A stretch of 38,080 nt of DNA from Clostridiaceae bacterium (GCA_012518025.1 JAAYTP010000022.1:1-38080); one strand, 5' to 3'. Shown: positions 16,090-24,508, numbered from the stretch's first letter. Numbers and translations: made by a program. The notes: generated by a model from the letters alone, not told the origin.

Positions 16090-16538
16090 GCAAGAAAATC
16101 ACCCGGCACGAGTACCAGCATCTTGTGGAAAAAACCATGCCCCCCTCCAGAGTGTTTCGTGATGTGTTGGCTGCTTTTGTTACAGGGGGGCTGATATGCA
16201 CCATAGCCCAGATTTTTTTCATGGGCATGGAGAGCCTGGGTGTTGATGAGGAGACCGCATATATGCTGACCACTGTGATCATGATTTTTCTGGGAGCCGT
16301 GCTGACAGGTCTGAACATCTATGACAAAATAGGAAAGTTCGGGGGAGCGGGAGCATCCATACCTGTTACCGGTTTTTCCAATTCCATTGTGTCCCCTGCC
16401 ATGGAGTACAAGAAAGAGGGTTATGTGATGGGCGTGGGCGCAAAGATGTTTTTAATTGCCGGGCCGGTTCTGGTCTATGGTATTTTTGCATCGGTGGTAG
16501 CAGGTTTGATCTACTATTTATGGATTCAGGTAATGTAA
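16086..16538 (+). CDS. spoVAC: SpoVAC, stage V sporulation membrane protein
   Basis: A 150-residue membrane protein needed to move dipicolinic acid (Ca-DPA) into the developing spore and release it at germination; Bacillus SpoVAC behaves as a mechanosensitive channel. The N-terminus (YQHLVEKTMPPSRVF) is cytoplasmic and typical, followed by about four hydrophobic segments and the GAGASIPVTGFSNSI loop shared with SpoVAE. It overlaps the preceding small ORF by four bases. spoVAD starts 47 bases later. The minimal C-D-E set found here is the usual clostridial form. Confidence 0.95.
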   Translation: MSKKITRHEYQHLVEKTMPPSRVFRDVLAAFVTGGLICTIAQIFFMGMESLGVDEETAYMLTTVIMIFLGAVLTGLNIYDKIGKFGGAGASIPVTGFSNSIVSPAMEYKKEGYVMGVGAKMFLIAGPVLVYGIFASVVAGLIYYLWIQVM

Positions 16539-16585
16539 AAGCCTGATAGAAAGATATTTATTCCGTAAAGGATTGATGTTGCGTC

Positions 16586-17599
16586 ATGAGCACAAGAACA
16601 GGAAAGCAGACAGTTGTATTGAGCAATCCTCCGGTGGTTATTGGAGGTGCGGCCATTGTGGGGAAAAAGGAAGGCGACGGTCCCCTGGCCAGGTATTTTG
16701 ATCAGATTATCGATGATGAATACTTTGGAGAAAAAAGCTTTGAGAAGGCCGAGAGCAGGCTCCTCAGGGATACATTGGTAAAAACCCTTGATAAGTGCGG
16801 AAAATCAGCTAGTGATCTTCATTTCATTATTTCAGGAGACCTTCAGAATCAGTGTACCGCTGCCAGTTATGCCTTCCGTGATGTACAGGTTCCCTTTCTG
16901 GGGATCTACGGTGCCTGTTCAACCATGGCTGAATCCCTGTCCATCGGTGCCATCCTCATCGATGGCGGTGCCGCTGAAATGACGGCATGTATCACCTCCA
17001 GCCATTTCTGCTCGGCAGAAAAACAGTTCCGCTATCCGCTGGAATTTGGCTCCCAAAGAACTCCCACCGCCCAATGGACTGTGACGGGGGCAGGCTGCAT
17101 TCTCCTTGAAAAGCAGGGGAATGGGCCCGTGATCACCCACCTGACCAATGGAACAATCATTGACATGGGGATAAAGGATGCCAATAATATGGGTGCAGCC
17201 ATGGCGCCGGCGGCCTGCGATACCATACTCAGGCATCTGGAGGACACAGGCAGAAACATAGATTACTATGATATGGTCCTCACGGGCGATCTGGGAAGCT
17301 TCGGACGATCCATTCTGATAAGGCTGCTCAAGGACAATGGCATAGAACCCGGGGATCGATATAATGACTGCGGCTGCATGATTTTTGACCTTGAAAGTCA
17401 GGATGTGGTATGCGGCGGCAGCGGCTGCGGATGCAGTGCTGCGGTATTATCATCCTATGTATTGGAACTGATGAACCAAAGGAAGATAAATAAAGTCTTA
17501 TTTGTAGCCACAGGGGCTCTTCTGAGTCCCACATGGATTCAGCAGGGCGATAGCATACCCTGTATAGCTCATGCTGTGAGCCTGGAAAATATCCAATGA
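16586..17599 (+). CDS. spoVAD: SpoVAD, stage V sporulation protein
   Basis: A 337-residue soluble protein with a thiolase-like fold that binds dipicolinic acid and works with the SpoVAC/SpoVAE membrane proteins. Recognisable pieces are the opening VLSNPPVVIGGAAIVG, the GIYGACSTMAESLSIGA loop and the C-terminal GGSGCGCSAAV turn. The frame has a stop codon shortly before the ATG, so the start is fixed near 16586; AAAGGA is 13-16 bases upstream, which is rather far. Length is normal for the family. Confidence 0.96.
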   Translation: MSTRTGKQTVVLSNPPVVIGGAAIVGKKEGDGPLARYFDQIIDDEYFGEKSFEKAESRLLRDTLVKTLDKCGKSASDLHFIISGDLQNQCTAASYAFRDVQVPFLGIYGACSTMAESLSIGAILIDGGAAEMTACITSSHFCSAEKQFRYPLEFGSQRTPTAQWTVTGAGCILLEKQGNGPVITHLTNGTIIDMGIKDANNMGAAMAPAACDTILRHLEDTGRNIDYYDMVLTGDLGSFGRSILIRLLKDNGIEPGDRYNDCGCMIFDLESQDVVCGGSGCGCSAAVLSSYVLELMNQRKINKVLFVATGALLSPTWIQQGDSIPCIAHAVSLENIQ

Positions 17600-17638
17600 C
17601 GGCAAAATGTCCCTTGGTATATATAAAGGAGGGCTGAA

Positions 17639-17995
17639 ATGACCGATATAATTAAGGCATTCATAACAGGCGGTATAATCTGCGTGATTGCGCAGCTGCT
17701 GATCGATTACACCAAGATTACGCCTGCCAGAATCATGGTTTTGTTTGTTGTAACAGGAGTTGTTCTGGGCGTTTTGGGAATATATCCGGCTATTGTGGAA
17801 TTTGGTCAGGCCGGGGCGACAATTCCTTTAACAGGTTTTGGGAATACCCTGGCAAAAGGCGTTATCAAGGCTGTGAACGAGACCGGGCTGACAGGTGTGC
17901 TGACTGGCGGAGTGAAAGCTGCCTCCGCAGGGATAAGCTCAGCCATTACCTTTGGCTATATCATGGCAATCGTTTCAAAACCTAAGTTGAAGTAA
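17639..17995 (+). CDS. spoVAE: SpoVAE (SpoVAEB), stage V sporulation membrane protein
   Basis: A 118-residue membrane protein of the SpoVAC/AE family with about four hydrophobic segments and the conserved GQAGATIPLTGFGNTL loop, parallel to that of SpoVAC. Together with SpoVAC and SpoVAD it forms the DPA channel of the spore inner membrane. AAAGGAGGG precedes the ATG by the usual distance. The next gene follows after 23 bases without a terminator, so it is probably in the same transcript. Confidence 0.94.
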   Translation: MTDIIKAFITGGIICVIAQLLIDYTKITPARIMVLFVVTGVVLGVLGIYPAIVEFGQAGATIPLTGFGNTLAKGVIKAVNETGLTGVLTGGVKAASAGISSAITFGYIMAIVSKPKLK

Positions 17996-18018
17996 TTAAA
18001 CGAATTGGGGGATTTTAA

Positions 18019-19368
18019 ATGGACGAGAGAAGAATGAGGTCAAAAAACCAAAAAGCACAGAAAATGAGAAACAGGCGCGCTGTGATCCTTCTGACCATTC
18101 TGACACTGGTTGTAGGGATTGCGTTAGCCTTTTTCTATATTCAGGGAAGAAATAAGCCGGACGCTGAGGAGACACCCACTCCCAGTCCTACCGCTCCAGT
18201 TCCTACCGAGACTGAATCACCTACACCTGAGCCTGCTCCAACAGAAACACCCGACCTGGAGCCCACACCTACACCCACGCCTGAGCCCACTCCGGATCCC
18301 GACGAGGACAGGAGGAGCACCCGGAGGAATGATGTTAAGGTCAGGGCGCTTTACCTAAACCCCAGAAGTGTCAGACAGAATCTGGACCATTATATTGAAC
18401 TGGCTAATAAAACCGAGATCAATGCCTTTGTTATAGACATCAAGAGGGATGAAGGTATTATTTCCTATGATTCCGATATTCCTGATGTAAACGCCGCCAA
18501 GGGGGACACTCCCGACTTTGATATTCGGGAGGTCACAAAGAAGCTTCATGAAAATGATATCATCGTCATTGCCAGAATGGTTACATTCAAGGATACTACC
18601 ATCACAAAATATAAACCCGAACTGGCTATAAAAACTGTCGACGGCGGGATACTGGAAACCCCCGAATCCGGTGGCGGTAAATCCCGTTGGCTGGATCCTA
18701 CCAACAGGGATACCTGGGACTATATTCTAAGCATCGCCCAGGAAGCGGTTGAGTTCGGGTTTGATGAGATCCAGTTTGATTATATACGCTTCCCCGAAAC
18801 CACCCTGTACAAGAACTATGTGATCAACCTGGAGGAAGGCAAGGAGCGTCATGAGGTCATTGAGGAATTCATCCGTTATATACGCAACAATCTGCCTCCT
18901 GATACCGTGCTCAGCGCCGATATCTTCGGAATGCCCCTCATCAGTAGCAGGGATTACGGTGAGATAGGTCAGACCCTGGAAACCATCGGCTGGAGTCTTG
19001 ACTATATCTGTCCCATGATCTATCCGTCCCATTTTGCCAATAATTCTAAGGGCACCATGGGAAATGGTGTCGGGCAGACCATAAATGGCATCAAGTTTAC
19101 CCATCCCGATCTCAAGCCCTATGATGTGGTCTACAACACTCTGATTGTTGGGAAGAGCAGGATTGAAAAGGTTGAGGGTTATAATCTTAATGTGCGCCCG
19201 TATATCCAGGGGTTCACGGCTTCCTATCTGCCTGAAGGTTATTACATGACCTATGGGGTGGAGGCATACAGGGCTCAGATCCAGGCAGTATATGATGCGG
19301 GATATGATGAGTGGATATTCTGGAACTCTCCTAACAGTTATGTGGAATCAGCCTTTTTGCCCGAATAA
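18019..19368 (+). CDS. Membrane-anchored putative glycoside hydrolase (DUF4015 type)
   Basis: A 449-residue protein with a basic N-terminus, a membrane helix (about residues 22-42, AVILLTILTLVVGIALAFFY), a low-complexity linker rich in Pro, Thr and Glu (about 52-98), and a C-terminal TIM-barrel-like domain that matches my knowledge of the DUF4015 putative glycosyl hydrolase family. Typical pieces are VRALYLNPRS, NAFVIDIKRDEG, FDEIQFDYIRFP and LDYICPMIYPSHF; the aspartates in these strands are candidate catalytic residues. It would be tethered outside the membrane facing peptidoglycan. GGGGG precedes the ATG. It directly follows spoVAE, hinting at expression during sporulation. The substrate is unknown. 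Confidence 0.85.
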   Translation: MDERRMRSKNQKAQKMRNRRAVILLTILTLVVGIALAFFYIQGRNKPDAEETPTPSPTAPVPTETESPTPEPAPTETPDLEPTPTPTPEPTPDPDEDRRSTRRNDVKVRALYLNPRSVRQNLDHYIELANKTEINAFVIDIKRDEGIISYDSDIPDVNAAKGDTPDFDIREVTKKLHENDIIVIARMVTFKDTTITKYKPELAIKTVDGGILETPESGGGKSRWLDPTNRDTWDYILSIAQEAVEFGFDEIQFDYIRFPETTLYKNYVINLEEGKERHEVIEEFIRYIRNNLPPDTVLSADIFGMPLISSRDYGEIGQTLETIGWSLDYICPMIYPSHFANNSKGTMGNGVGQTINGIKFTHPDLKPYDVVYNTLIVGKSRIEKVEGYNLNVRPYIQGFTASYLPEGYYMTYGVEAYRAQIQAVYDAGYDEWIFWNSPNSYVESAFLPE

Positions 19369-19384
19369 ATGAATAAAGCAATGT

Positions 19385-19413
19385 TTGTTATCGGGTTATT
19401 CATGCTGTATAAT
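19385..19413 (+). promoter_or_regulatory. SigA-type promoter for uppP
   Basis: TTGTTA (19385-19390), 17-base spacer and perfect TATAAT (19408-19413), about 60 bases before the uppP start. Confidence 0.75.
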
Positions 19414-19475
19414 CTTCATAGGATTTGTACCATGGTGACATTTTCCGAAACGCGTTATTTTGGAGGATTATACTG

Positions 19476-20285
19476 ATGAATATAATTGAGGCTGTCGTGT
19501 TGGGTATCATTCAGGGTCTTACCGAATTTCTGCCAGTGAGCAGCTCGGGTCATCTTGTATTGTTCCAGCAACTTTTCGGAATAAAAGGTGATATGGCTCT
19601 TACCTTCGATGTGGCTCTTCATGTTGGAACTCTTTGTGCTGTTTTTGTGGTCTATTGGAAGAAAATATGGGAAATGATCAAGCATCCCTTTTCCAAGCTG
19701 CCCGTATATATAGTTCTGGGAACCATCCCAACCGTAATTATTGCGCTGTTGTTCAAGGATGCCATTGAAGGGCACTATGCCGGCGGGTCTTTATTGGGTC
19801 CCGGCTTCATATTCACCGGTCTGATTCTTATAGGGGCTGAAAGGATCGGAAATGGAAGGAAAGATATAAAGGAAATGAAGCTCATGGATTCGCTTCTCAT
19901 AGGTGCGGGACAAGGACTGGCGCTGATGCCTGGGGTATCACGCTCAGGCATGACCATTACTACAGGACTTGCCCTTGGCCTTGAAAGAGGGTTTGCTGCG
20001 GACTATGCCTTTTTGTTAAGCATTCCGGCAATATTGGGAGGAGCATTTCTGGATGTTTTGGATGTGGTACGGGGTGAAACAGCGGCCATAACAAGCATTG
20101 GGATAGTACCCCTTGTAGCGGGGGTGACAGCCGCCGCCGTTACTGGTTTTGCGGCGATCAAGGTCATGCTGTCGGCGGTAAAAAAAATGAAGCTCAAGTA
20201 TTTTGCCTTGTATGTAATTGTCTTGGGGATACTGGTGGTTATAGCCCAGGTCTTTTTCAGGGAGCAGTTCCCCTGGTTGAGCTAG
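19476..20285 (+). CDS. uppP: Undecaprenyl-diphosphatase UppP (BacA family)
   Basis: Membrane enzyme that dephosphorylates undecaprenyl diphosphate, recycling the lipid carrier for peptidoglycan and other wall polymers; overproduction gives bacitracin resistance. The two family signatures are present: [16 protein letters not shown] near the N-terminus and [15 protein letters not shown] near residue 155, holding the catalytic residues. Six or more hydrophobic helices are visible. I start at ATG 19476 ([10 protein letters not shown]) because TGGAGGATT lies just upstream; the track's start at 19425 adds an implausible leader. The 269-residue size is normal. tsaD follows after 13 bases. Confidence 0.96.
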   Translation: MNIIEAVVLGIIQGLTEFLPVSSSGHLVLFQQLFGIKGDMALTFDVALHVGTLCAVFVVYWKKIWEMIKHPFSKLPVYIVLGTIPTVIIALLFKDAIEGHYAGGSLLGPGFIFTGLILIGAERIGNGRKDIKEMKLMDSLLIGAGQGLALMPGVSRSGMTITTGLALGLERGFAADYAFLLSIPAILGGAFLDVLDVVRGETAAITSIGIVPLVAGVTAAAVTGFAAIKVMLSAVKKMKLKYFALYVIVLGILVVIAQVFFREQFPWLS

Positions 20286-20298
20286 GAAGGATGAATAT

Positions 20299-21321
20299 AT
20301 GAAGGATACAATAGTTCTCGGCATAGAAACAAGCTGCGACGAAACAGCAGCTTCGGTAGTGGTAAACGGCAGGAAGGTGCTATCAAATATCATATCTTCA
20401 CAAGTGGATTTACATGCAGAATACGGGGGAGTGGTTCCGGAGATTGCCTCCCGTAGGCATGTTGAACTTATTCTCCCCGTAATTGATAATGCCTTGAGGG
20501 AAGCCGATGTGACCCTTGAGGAGGTGGATGCCATAGCCGTAACCTATGGTCCGGGGCTTGTGGGCGCTCTCCTTGTAGGGGTTTCGGCGGCCAAGGCCAT
20601 TGCCTTTTCGCTGAACAAGCCGCTGGTGCGGGTCAACCATATTGAAGGGCATATTGCAGCCAATTATATAGCCCATCCGGATCTGGAGCCTCCCTATGTG
20701 TGCCTGATTGCGTCCGGAGGGCATAGCCATATTGTGCATGTGGTCTCTTATACGGAGTTCAGGATCATGGGAAGAACCCGTGATGATGCTGCAGGGGAGG
20801 CTTTCGACAAGATCGCCAGGGTGCTTGGGCTGGGATATCCGGGAGGACCTGCCATAGAAAGGGCAGCAAAGGATGGTGATCCGAAAGCCTTCAATTTTCC
20901 AAGGGTTAATTTCACAGATGCCCCCTATGATTTTAGTTTTAGTGGTCTAAAAACAGCGGTGATCAATACGGTACATCAGTTGAGACAGAAATGGGAGCCA
21001 TTGCCCGTGGAAGATATCTGTGCCTCTTTTCAGCAGGCTGTTGCAGATGTACTTGTGGATCATACAGTGTCTGCGGCAAAAGAGATTAAGGCCGACACCA
21101 TCTGCATAGCAGGCGGTGTGGCTGCCAATTCACAACTGAGGGAGAGCATGTCTCAAAGGGCTTTAAAAGAGAATATCAGGGTTCTGTACCCCAAACTGAT
21201 ACTTTGCACCGATAATGCGGCTATGATTGCCAGTGCCGGTTTTTACGCCCTGGAAAGCGGAAGGACTGCCGACTGGAAATTGAATGCCGTTCCGTCTTTG
21301 AAAATCGGAGAATCCGGCTGA
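20299..21321 (+). CDS. tsaD: TsaD, tRNA threonylcarbamoyladenosine transferase subunit
   Basis: Catalytic subunit that, with TsaB and TsaE, transfers the threonylcarbamoyl group to A37 of tRNAs decoding ANN codons. It belongs to the ASKHA fold family: the opening [16 protein letters not shown], the metal-binding motif HIEGHIAA (His pair around residues 114-118), and the glycine-rich [12 protein letters not shown] and [10 protein letters not shown] loops are all present. AGGAAGG precedes the ATG. It is probably co-transcribed with uppP. Length (340 aa) is normal. No clear terminator follows; the region after it holds DnaA-box-like repeats. Confidence 0.97.
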   Translation: MKDTIVLGIETSCDETAASVVVNGRKVLSNIISSQVDLHAEYGGVVPEIASRRHVELILPVIDNALREADVTLEEVDAIAVTYGPGLVGALLVGVSAAKAIAFSLNKPLVRVNHIEGHIAANYIAHPDLEPPYVCLIASGGHSHIVHVVSYTEFRIMGRTRDDAAGEAFDKIARVLGLGYPGGPAIERAAKDGDPKAFNFPRVNFTDAPYDFSFSGLKTAVINTVHQLRQKWEPLPVEDICASFQQAVADVLVDHTVSAAKEIKADTICIAGGVAANSQLRESMSQRALKENIRVLYPKLILCTDNAAMIASAGFYALESGRTADWKLNAVPSLKIGESG

Positions 21322-21360
21322 ACTGCGAACATATTTCAACAGGTTTCTACCTGTGAATTC

Positions 21361-21460
21361 TGTGGAAATAGTCATGAAAAAGGCTTGTATTGCCCATCCT
21401 GCCTGTGGATAACCTTGTGGATACTGTGGAAAAGCGCTTGTAAAGCGGATTTTATCCGTG
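21361..21460. other. Cluster of DnaA-box-like sequences
   Basis: Within 100 bases there are TGTGGAAAT (21361), TGTGGATAA (21404, a perfect DnaA box on the minus strand), TGTGGATAC (21416), TGTGGAAAA (21425) and, in the other orientation, TTATCCGTG (21452). The three central ones are 9-12 bases apart. The cluster lies between the convergent 3' ends of tsaD and the lytic transglycosylase gene, where a promoter role is unlikely. Confidence 0.5.
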
Positions 21461-21530
21461 TATAAAAAAGATCCACGCCCAGTTAAGCAATCACAGAGTG
21501 CAAGCGGGGATCAGGGAACCACGTGTTACA

Positions 21531-21558
21531 CAAAAAAAGCGCTGTTATTTCAGCGCTT
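21531..21558 (-). terminator. Terminator of the lytic transglycosylase gene
   Basis: Read on the minus strand: AAGCGCTG, six-base loop, CAGCGCTT and seven T. The loop contains the stop codon of the gene, so the last sense codons form the 5' arm. Confidence 0.85.
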
Positions 21559-22195
21559 TATACATATCGTAGTACTTGAGAACCAGTTCCACATACTTCT
21601 GGGTTTGTTCGTAGGGCGGGATGCCTCCGAACCTTCTCACGGCGTTGGGGCCGGCATTATATGCGGCAAGAGCCAGTTTCAGATCGTTATCGAAGGCCTT
21701 CAACTGATAGCTCAGATATTGCACTCCACCGCGGATATTCTCCTCAATATTATACGGATCGGAGACTCCCAAACCTTCCGCTGTGCCCGGCATGAGCTGC
21801 ATAAGCCCCATGGCTCCGGAAGTGGAGAGGGCGAAGGGTTGGAAGGAGGATTCCTGCTTCATAACAGCCCGAATCAGTAGAGGATCCACGTTGAATTGTT
21901 CAGAAAAGGCTTCGATGGCGGCATCGATTCTTGGCATCAATTCCTGGATTTCGGTCTGTGACAGCCTGGGATAGACCGATTCATAGGATCCTGAGACCAG
22001 TGGATATTTTGTGTTCGAGGACTTTGAGGATTCCAACTGGGTAGAATCAATGATCGGTGCATTGCTGGCTGCCTGGGAGGTCATTGAGTCTCCCAGTACC
22101 GACGCAAAAGAGTCTTTGGAAGAGCCTTTAAGTTTAACAGGCAGCCTGCTTTCAATCTCAGCAATCTTTTGAGCCAAAATATCGGATACTTTCAT
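21545..22195 (-). CDS. Lytic transglycosylase, SLT/GH23 domain
   Basis: A 216-residue protein that would cleave the MurNAc-GlcNAc bond of peptidoglycan with formation of 1,6-anhydroMurNAc. The SLT domain occupies about residues 95-215: catalytic Glu115 in RAVMKQESSF, then GAMGLMQLMPGTAEGLGV and ALAAYNAGPNAVRRFGG, all family hallmarks. The first 90 residues are polar and Ser-rich without a signal peptide or lipobox, which is common in clostridial homologues of this size but leaves the export route open. It is a single-gene unit with its own promoter and terminator, convergent to tsaD. Confidence 0.92.
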   Translation of the reverse strand: MKVSDILAQKIAEIESRLPVKLKGSSKDSFASVLGDSMTSQAASNAPIIDSTQLESSKSSNTKYPLVSGSYESVYPRLSQTEIQELMPRIDAAIEAFSEQFNVDPLLIRAVMKQESSFQPFALSTSGAMGLMQLMPGTAEGLGVSDPYNIEENIRGGVQYLSYQLKAFDNDLKLALAAYNAGPNAVRRFGGIPPYEQTQKYVELVLKYYDMYKALK

Positions 22196-22535
22196 CTCAA
22201 TACCTGTAAAATCATTTTTTTGAAGAGTGATTCGACATTCTTCTATCTATTATATCGGAAAATAGGCCATACTACAAAACAACTAATTGGAACGGCTTTT
22301 CCGGATCTTTGTGCTTTGTACAATCATTAGGAAAAAACCTCGCCCGATGTTCCTTTTTTGCTCCTTCCTTCATGCACGGTACCACCCATTTACAAAGGTA
22401 CCGGTCGCAGTAATGGATTTGCAGTGCAATTTAAAAACGTCAGCGATAATACTTGGCATGGGAAATTCCACCGGCTGAATTGAAAAATCAGTTTATGAGA
22501 ATAATTAAAACAAAAGGGTAACAGGCGGTGGTTGC
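22196..22535. other. Divergent intergenic region between the transglycosylase gene and spoIIR
   Basis: About 340 bases without a convincing gene. It holds the minus-strand promoter described at 22249-22277. A 21-codon ORF (ATG at 22413) has no ribosome binding site and was not called. No confident SigF promoter for spoIIR could be recognised. Confidence 0.5.
22249..22277 (-). promoter_or_regulatory. SigA-type promoter of the lytic transglycosylase gene
   Basis: On the minus strand: TTGTAG (22277-22272), 17-base spacer and perfect TATAAT (22254-22249), about 55 bases before the start codon. Confidence 0.65.
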
Positions 22536-23231
22536 ATGAAGCACGAAATGGATCGAAAAAGGAAGATAACAGGTTCCCTCTCGCGATTTCTGTCGCTGGC
22601 TATGCGCGGAGCAGCCGTCATTCTTGCGCTCTGCATTGCATATGGCAGCTTTGCCCAGAAGAGAATCAGCGATAATATTGTCAGGCTTCATATCATTGCC
22701 AACAGTGATAATGCTGCAGACCAGGATCTGAAGCTTAAAGTGAGGGATGCAATCATTGACCATATGCAAAACAGATATCCAGGAGGTTCATCCCGGGATG
22801 AAGCCGAGGAATACCTTCAGAACAGCCTTCCCGAGATTCAGAAAATAGCTGAGGATGTATTGAGGGATAATGGATCCGACTCGAAAGTTGTGGCTCGTTA
22901 TGGTGAATTCCCGTTCCCTACCAGGACATATGAGAACATCACACTGCCGACGGGAATCTACAGGTCTGTACGGATTGAGCTGGGAGAGGCCAAAGGACAA
23001 AACTGGTGGTGCGTTATGTTTCCGCCCCTTTGCGTAGCCGATGATAATTCGCTGCGCATGCCCCTGGAATCTCAGGAGCAGCTGAAGGAAACCCTGGGAG
23101 AGGAAGGTTACAGACTGGTAACCGATGTTAGTGATGCTGATAATAAAGAGATTCAGATAAAGTTTAGGATTTTAGAATTGGTTCAGAGCTCCAGGCTCAA
23201 GCTGGCAGAACTCATCTCAAGCCTATTTTAA
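22536..23231 (+). CDS. spoIIR: SpoIIR, forespore signal for SigE activation
   Basis: Secreted signalling protein made in the forespore that triggers SpoIIGA to process pro-SigE in the mother cell. A basic N-terminus and one hydrophobic helix (about residues 24-42) act as export signal or anchor. The family signature NIVRLHIIANSDNAADQDLK follows at about residue 47, and GIYRSVRIELGEAKGQNWWC is also typical. GGCGGTGG precedes the ATG. It is followed by a terminator. Length (231 aa) is normal. SigF control is expected from family knowledge, but I could not find a clear SigF promoter. Confidence 0.93.
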   Translation: MKHEMDRKRKITGSLSRFLSLAMRGAAVILALCIAYGSFAQKRISDNIVRLHIIANSDNAADQDLKLKVRDAIIDHMQNRYPGGSSRDEAEEYLQNSLPEIQKIAEDVLRDNGSDSKVVARYGEFPFPTRTYENITLPTGIYRSVRIELGEAKGQNWWCVMFPPLCVADDNSLRMPLESQEQLKETLGEEGYRLVTDVSDADNKEIQIKFRILELVQSSRLKLAELISSLF

Positions 23232-23259
23232 GGACGACAGTAATAATATTCACCTGCCA

Positions 23260-23296
23260 AGGCTGTCTCAGATGGGACAGCCTGTTGTTTTTTCTG
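23260..23296 (+). terminator. Rho-independent terminator of spoIIR
   Basis: Eight-base-pair stem AGGCTGTC / GACAGCCT, eight-base loop and GTTGTTTTTTCT tail, about 30 bases after the stop codon. Confidence 0.85.
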
Positions 23297-23310
23297 TACA
23301 GGGCTTTGTT

Positions 23311-23337
23311 TTGGCAAATCACCCTTTCTCTTGCCAA
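23311..23337. repeat. Inverted repeat TTGGCAA-N13-TTGCCAA
   Basis: Perfect seven-base inverted repeat just before TATAAT (23342-23347), upstream of the pseudouridine synthase gene. The geometry suits a repressor operator, but no regulator can be named. Confidence 0.35.
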
Positions 23338-23370
23338 TTGCTATAATCACGGTGAACATGCGTACGTATA

Positions 23371-23379
23371 TGCTATACT
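23371..23379 (+). promoter_or_regulatory. Possible extended -10 promoter for the pseudouridine synthase gene
   Basis: TGCTATACT fits an extended -10; no clear -35. A hairpin TCTGAAC-CGTA-GTTCAGA follows in the presumed leader (23437-23454). Confidence 0.4.
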
Positions 23380-23495
23380 TGATGTGACAAGAAGTGGTCG
23401 ATATGTACATAGGCTATTCTTTCAAGAAAATAGGAGTCTGAACCGTAGTTCAGATCCTGCCAAAAACCGTGCGTTCAGGATTGGGGAGGGACTGC

Positions 23496-24188
23496 ATGGA
23501 GATAAATATACTTTATGAGGATAACCATCTGCTGGTGGCAGTCAAGCCGCCGGAGGTTCCCGTGCAGGCTGATAGCAGCGGTGCGGATGATTTTCTCGGC
23601 ATGCTGAAAGCCTATATCAAGGAAAAATACAATAAGCCCGGGAATGTTTATCTTGGTCTCGTACACAGGTTGGACAGAAACGCCGGGGGTGTCATGGTTT
23701 TTGCAAAAACCTCCAAGGCAGCGTCCCGTCTGTCGGATCAGATCAGACGGCGCGTGACTGCGAAGACTTACCTTGCCGTGGTACACGGTTGTCCGGAAAA
23801 CAGGCAGGAGCACCTTGTCAATTATCTTCTCAAGGACAGGGCAAGAAACAGGGTCTCGGTTGTGGAACCAGGCACCCCGGGAGCCAGAGAAGCTGTGCTG
23901 AACTATACTGTTCTGGAGAGCAGGGAGGGCTTAAGTCTGATCCGGGTCGAACTCGAAACGGGAAGGCCCCATCAGATCCGTGTCCAGATGGCGGAATTGG
24001 GAACACCCCTCTACGGGGATGTCAAATACCGCGGGTTCGGGGAAAGAAACATGAACGATCTGGCTCTCTGGTCGTGGCGCATGGAGGTGGAGCATCCTGT
24101 GAAAAAGGAAAGGGTGGCCTTTACAGCGCCTCCCCCAGATACCTACCCCTGGAATCTTTTCAATATCTCGCTTTCAGAGATCATGTAA
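23496..24188 (+). CDS. RluD/RluA-family pseudouridine synthase
   Basis: A 230-residue enzyme converting uridine to pseudouridine in RNA. The catalytic aspartate lies in GLVHRLDRNAGGVMVFAKT (about Asp61), and the family ending ELETGRPHQIRVQMAELGTPLYGD is intact in shorter pieces. There is no N-terminal S4 domain; the short form matches RluA/RluC-like proteins common in Firmicutes. I start at ATG 23496 (MEINILYEDNHLL), preceded by GGGGAGGGA, rather than the track's 23469. The RNA target cannot be told from sequence. It follows spoIIR's terminator, so it is a separate unit, and an extragenic repeat cluster begins at its stop codon. Confidence 0.92.
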   Translation: MEINILYEDNHLLVAVKPPEVPVQADSSGADDFLGMLKAYIKEKYNKPGNVYLGLVHRLDRNAGGVMVFAKTSKAASRLSDQIRRRVTAKTYLAVVHGCPENRQEHLVNYLLKDRARNRVSVVEPGTPGAREAVLNYTVLESREGLSLIRVELETGRPHQIRVQMAELGTPLYGDVKYRGFGERNMNDLALWSWRMEVEHPVKKERVAFTAPPPDTYPWNLFNISLSEIM

Positions 24189-24291
24189 AGCCCGATTGCT
24201 ATGCAGTGCGAAGAGGTGTCATTGCTAGCGTGGAAAGTGTATCCGGGTATCCCGTAAAGCCCGGTCGCTGTGCTGAACAAAGAGGTGTCAT
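24185..24291. repeat. Pair of imperfect 38-base direct repeats
   Basis: The copies at 24185-24222 and 24254-24291 both start GTAAAGCCCG and end AAGAGGTGTCAT; I count 31 of 38 identical positions. The first copy overlaps the stop codon of the pseudouridine synthase gene. Confidence 0.7.
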
Positions 24292-24408
24292 CTCCGACCT
24301 CGAAGCCCTTCTCGCACTCTCACATCCAACCTCCCACTTCCCACCTCCAGACCGTCATTGCGAGCGTAGCGCGGCAATCTCCGACCTCGAAGCCCTTCTC
24401 GCAATGAC
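24291..24408. repeat. REP/MITE-like extragenic element with repeated 26-mer
   Basis: An exact 26-base sequence starting TCTCCGACCTCGAAGCCC occurs at 24291-24316 and 24378-24403. The second copy lies inside a 55-base palindromic unit, with perfect 11-base inverted ends GTCATTGCGAG (24354-24364) and CTCGCAATGAC (24398-24408) and GCGTAGCGCGGCAATC between. This resembles the dispersed GTCATTGCGAG repeats known from many bacterial genomes. Confidence 0.7.
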
Positions 24409-24469
24409 ATGAAGAGAAAAGTGATCCTATCAACGACAAGAGGAAGAACTTTTTGCCTCTTACCTCAAT

Positions 24470-24500
24470 AAAAAAAGAGCCGGCTGTGCCGGCTCTTTTG
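24470..24500. terminator. Bidirectional terminator after the macroglobulin gene
   Basis: Perfect nine-base-pair GC-rich stem AGAGCCGGC / GCCGGCTCT with a three-base loop, flanked by A-run on one side and T-run on the other, so it works for the minus-strand gene and for plus-strand read-through. Confidence 0.9.
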
Positions 24501-24508
24501 AAAGGGAG

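Noticed and set aside
22413-22478. 21-codon ORF upstream of spoIIR
   Set aside because: No ribosome binding site and no coupling to spoIIR; likely chance.
23789-24412. 207-residue plus-strand ORF overlapping the pseudouridine synthase gene and repeats
   Set aside because: It is an out-of-frame reading of the enzyme gene running on into the extragenic repeats; composition is biased and there is no start signal.
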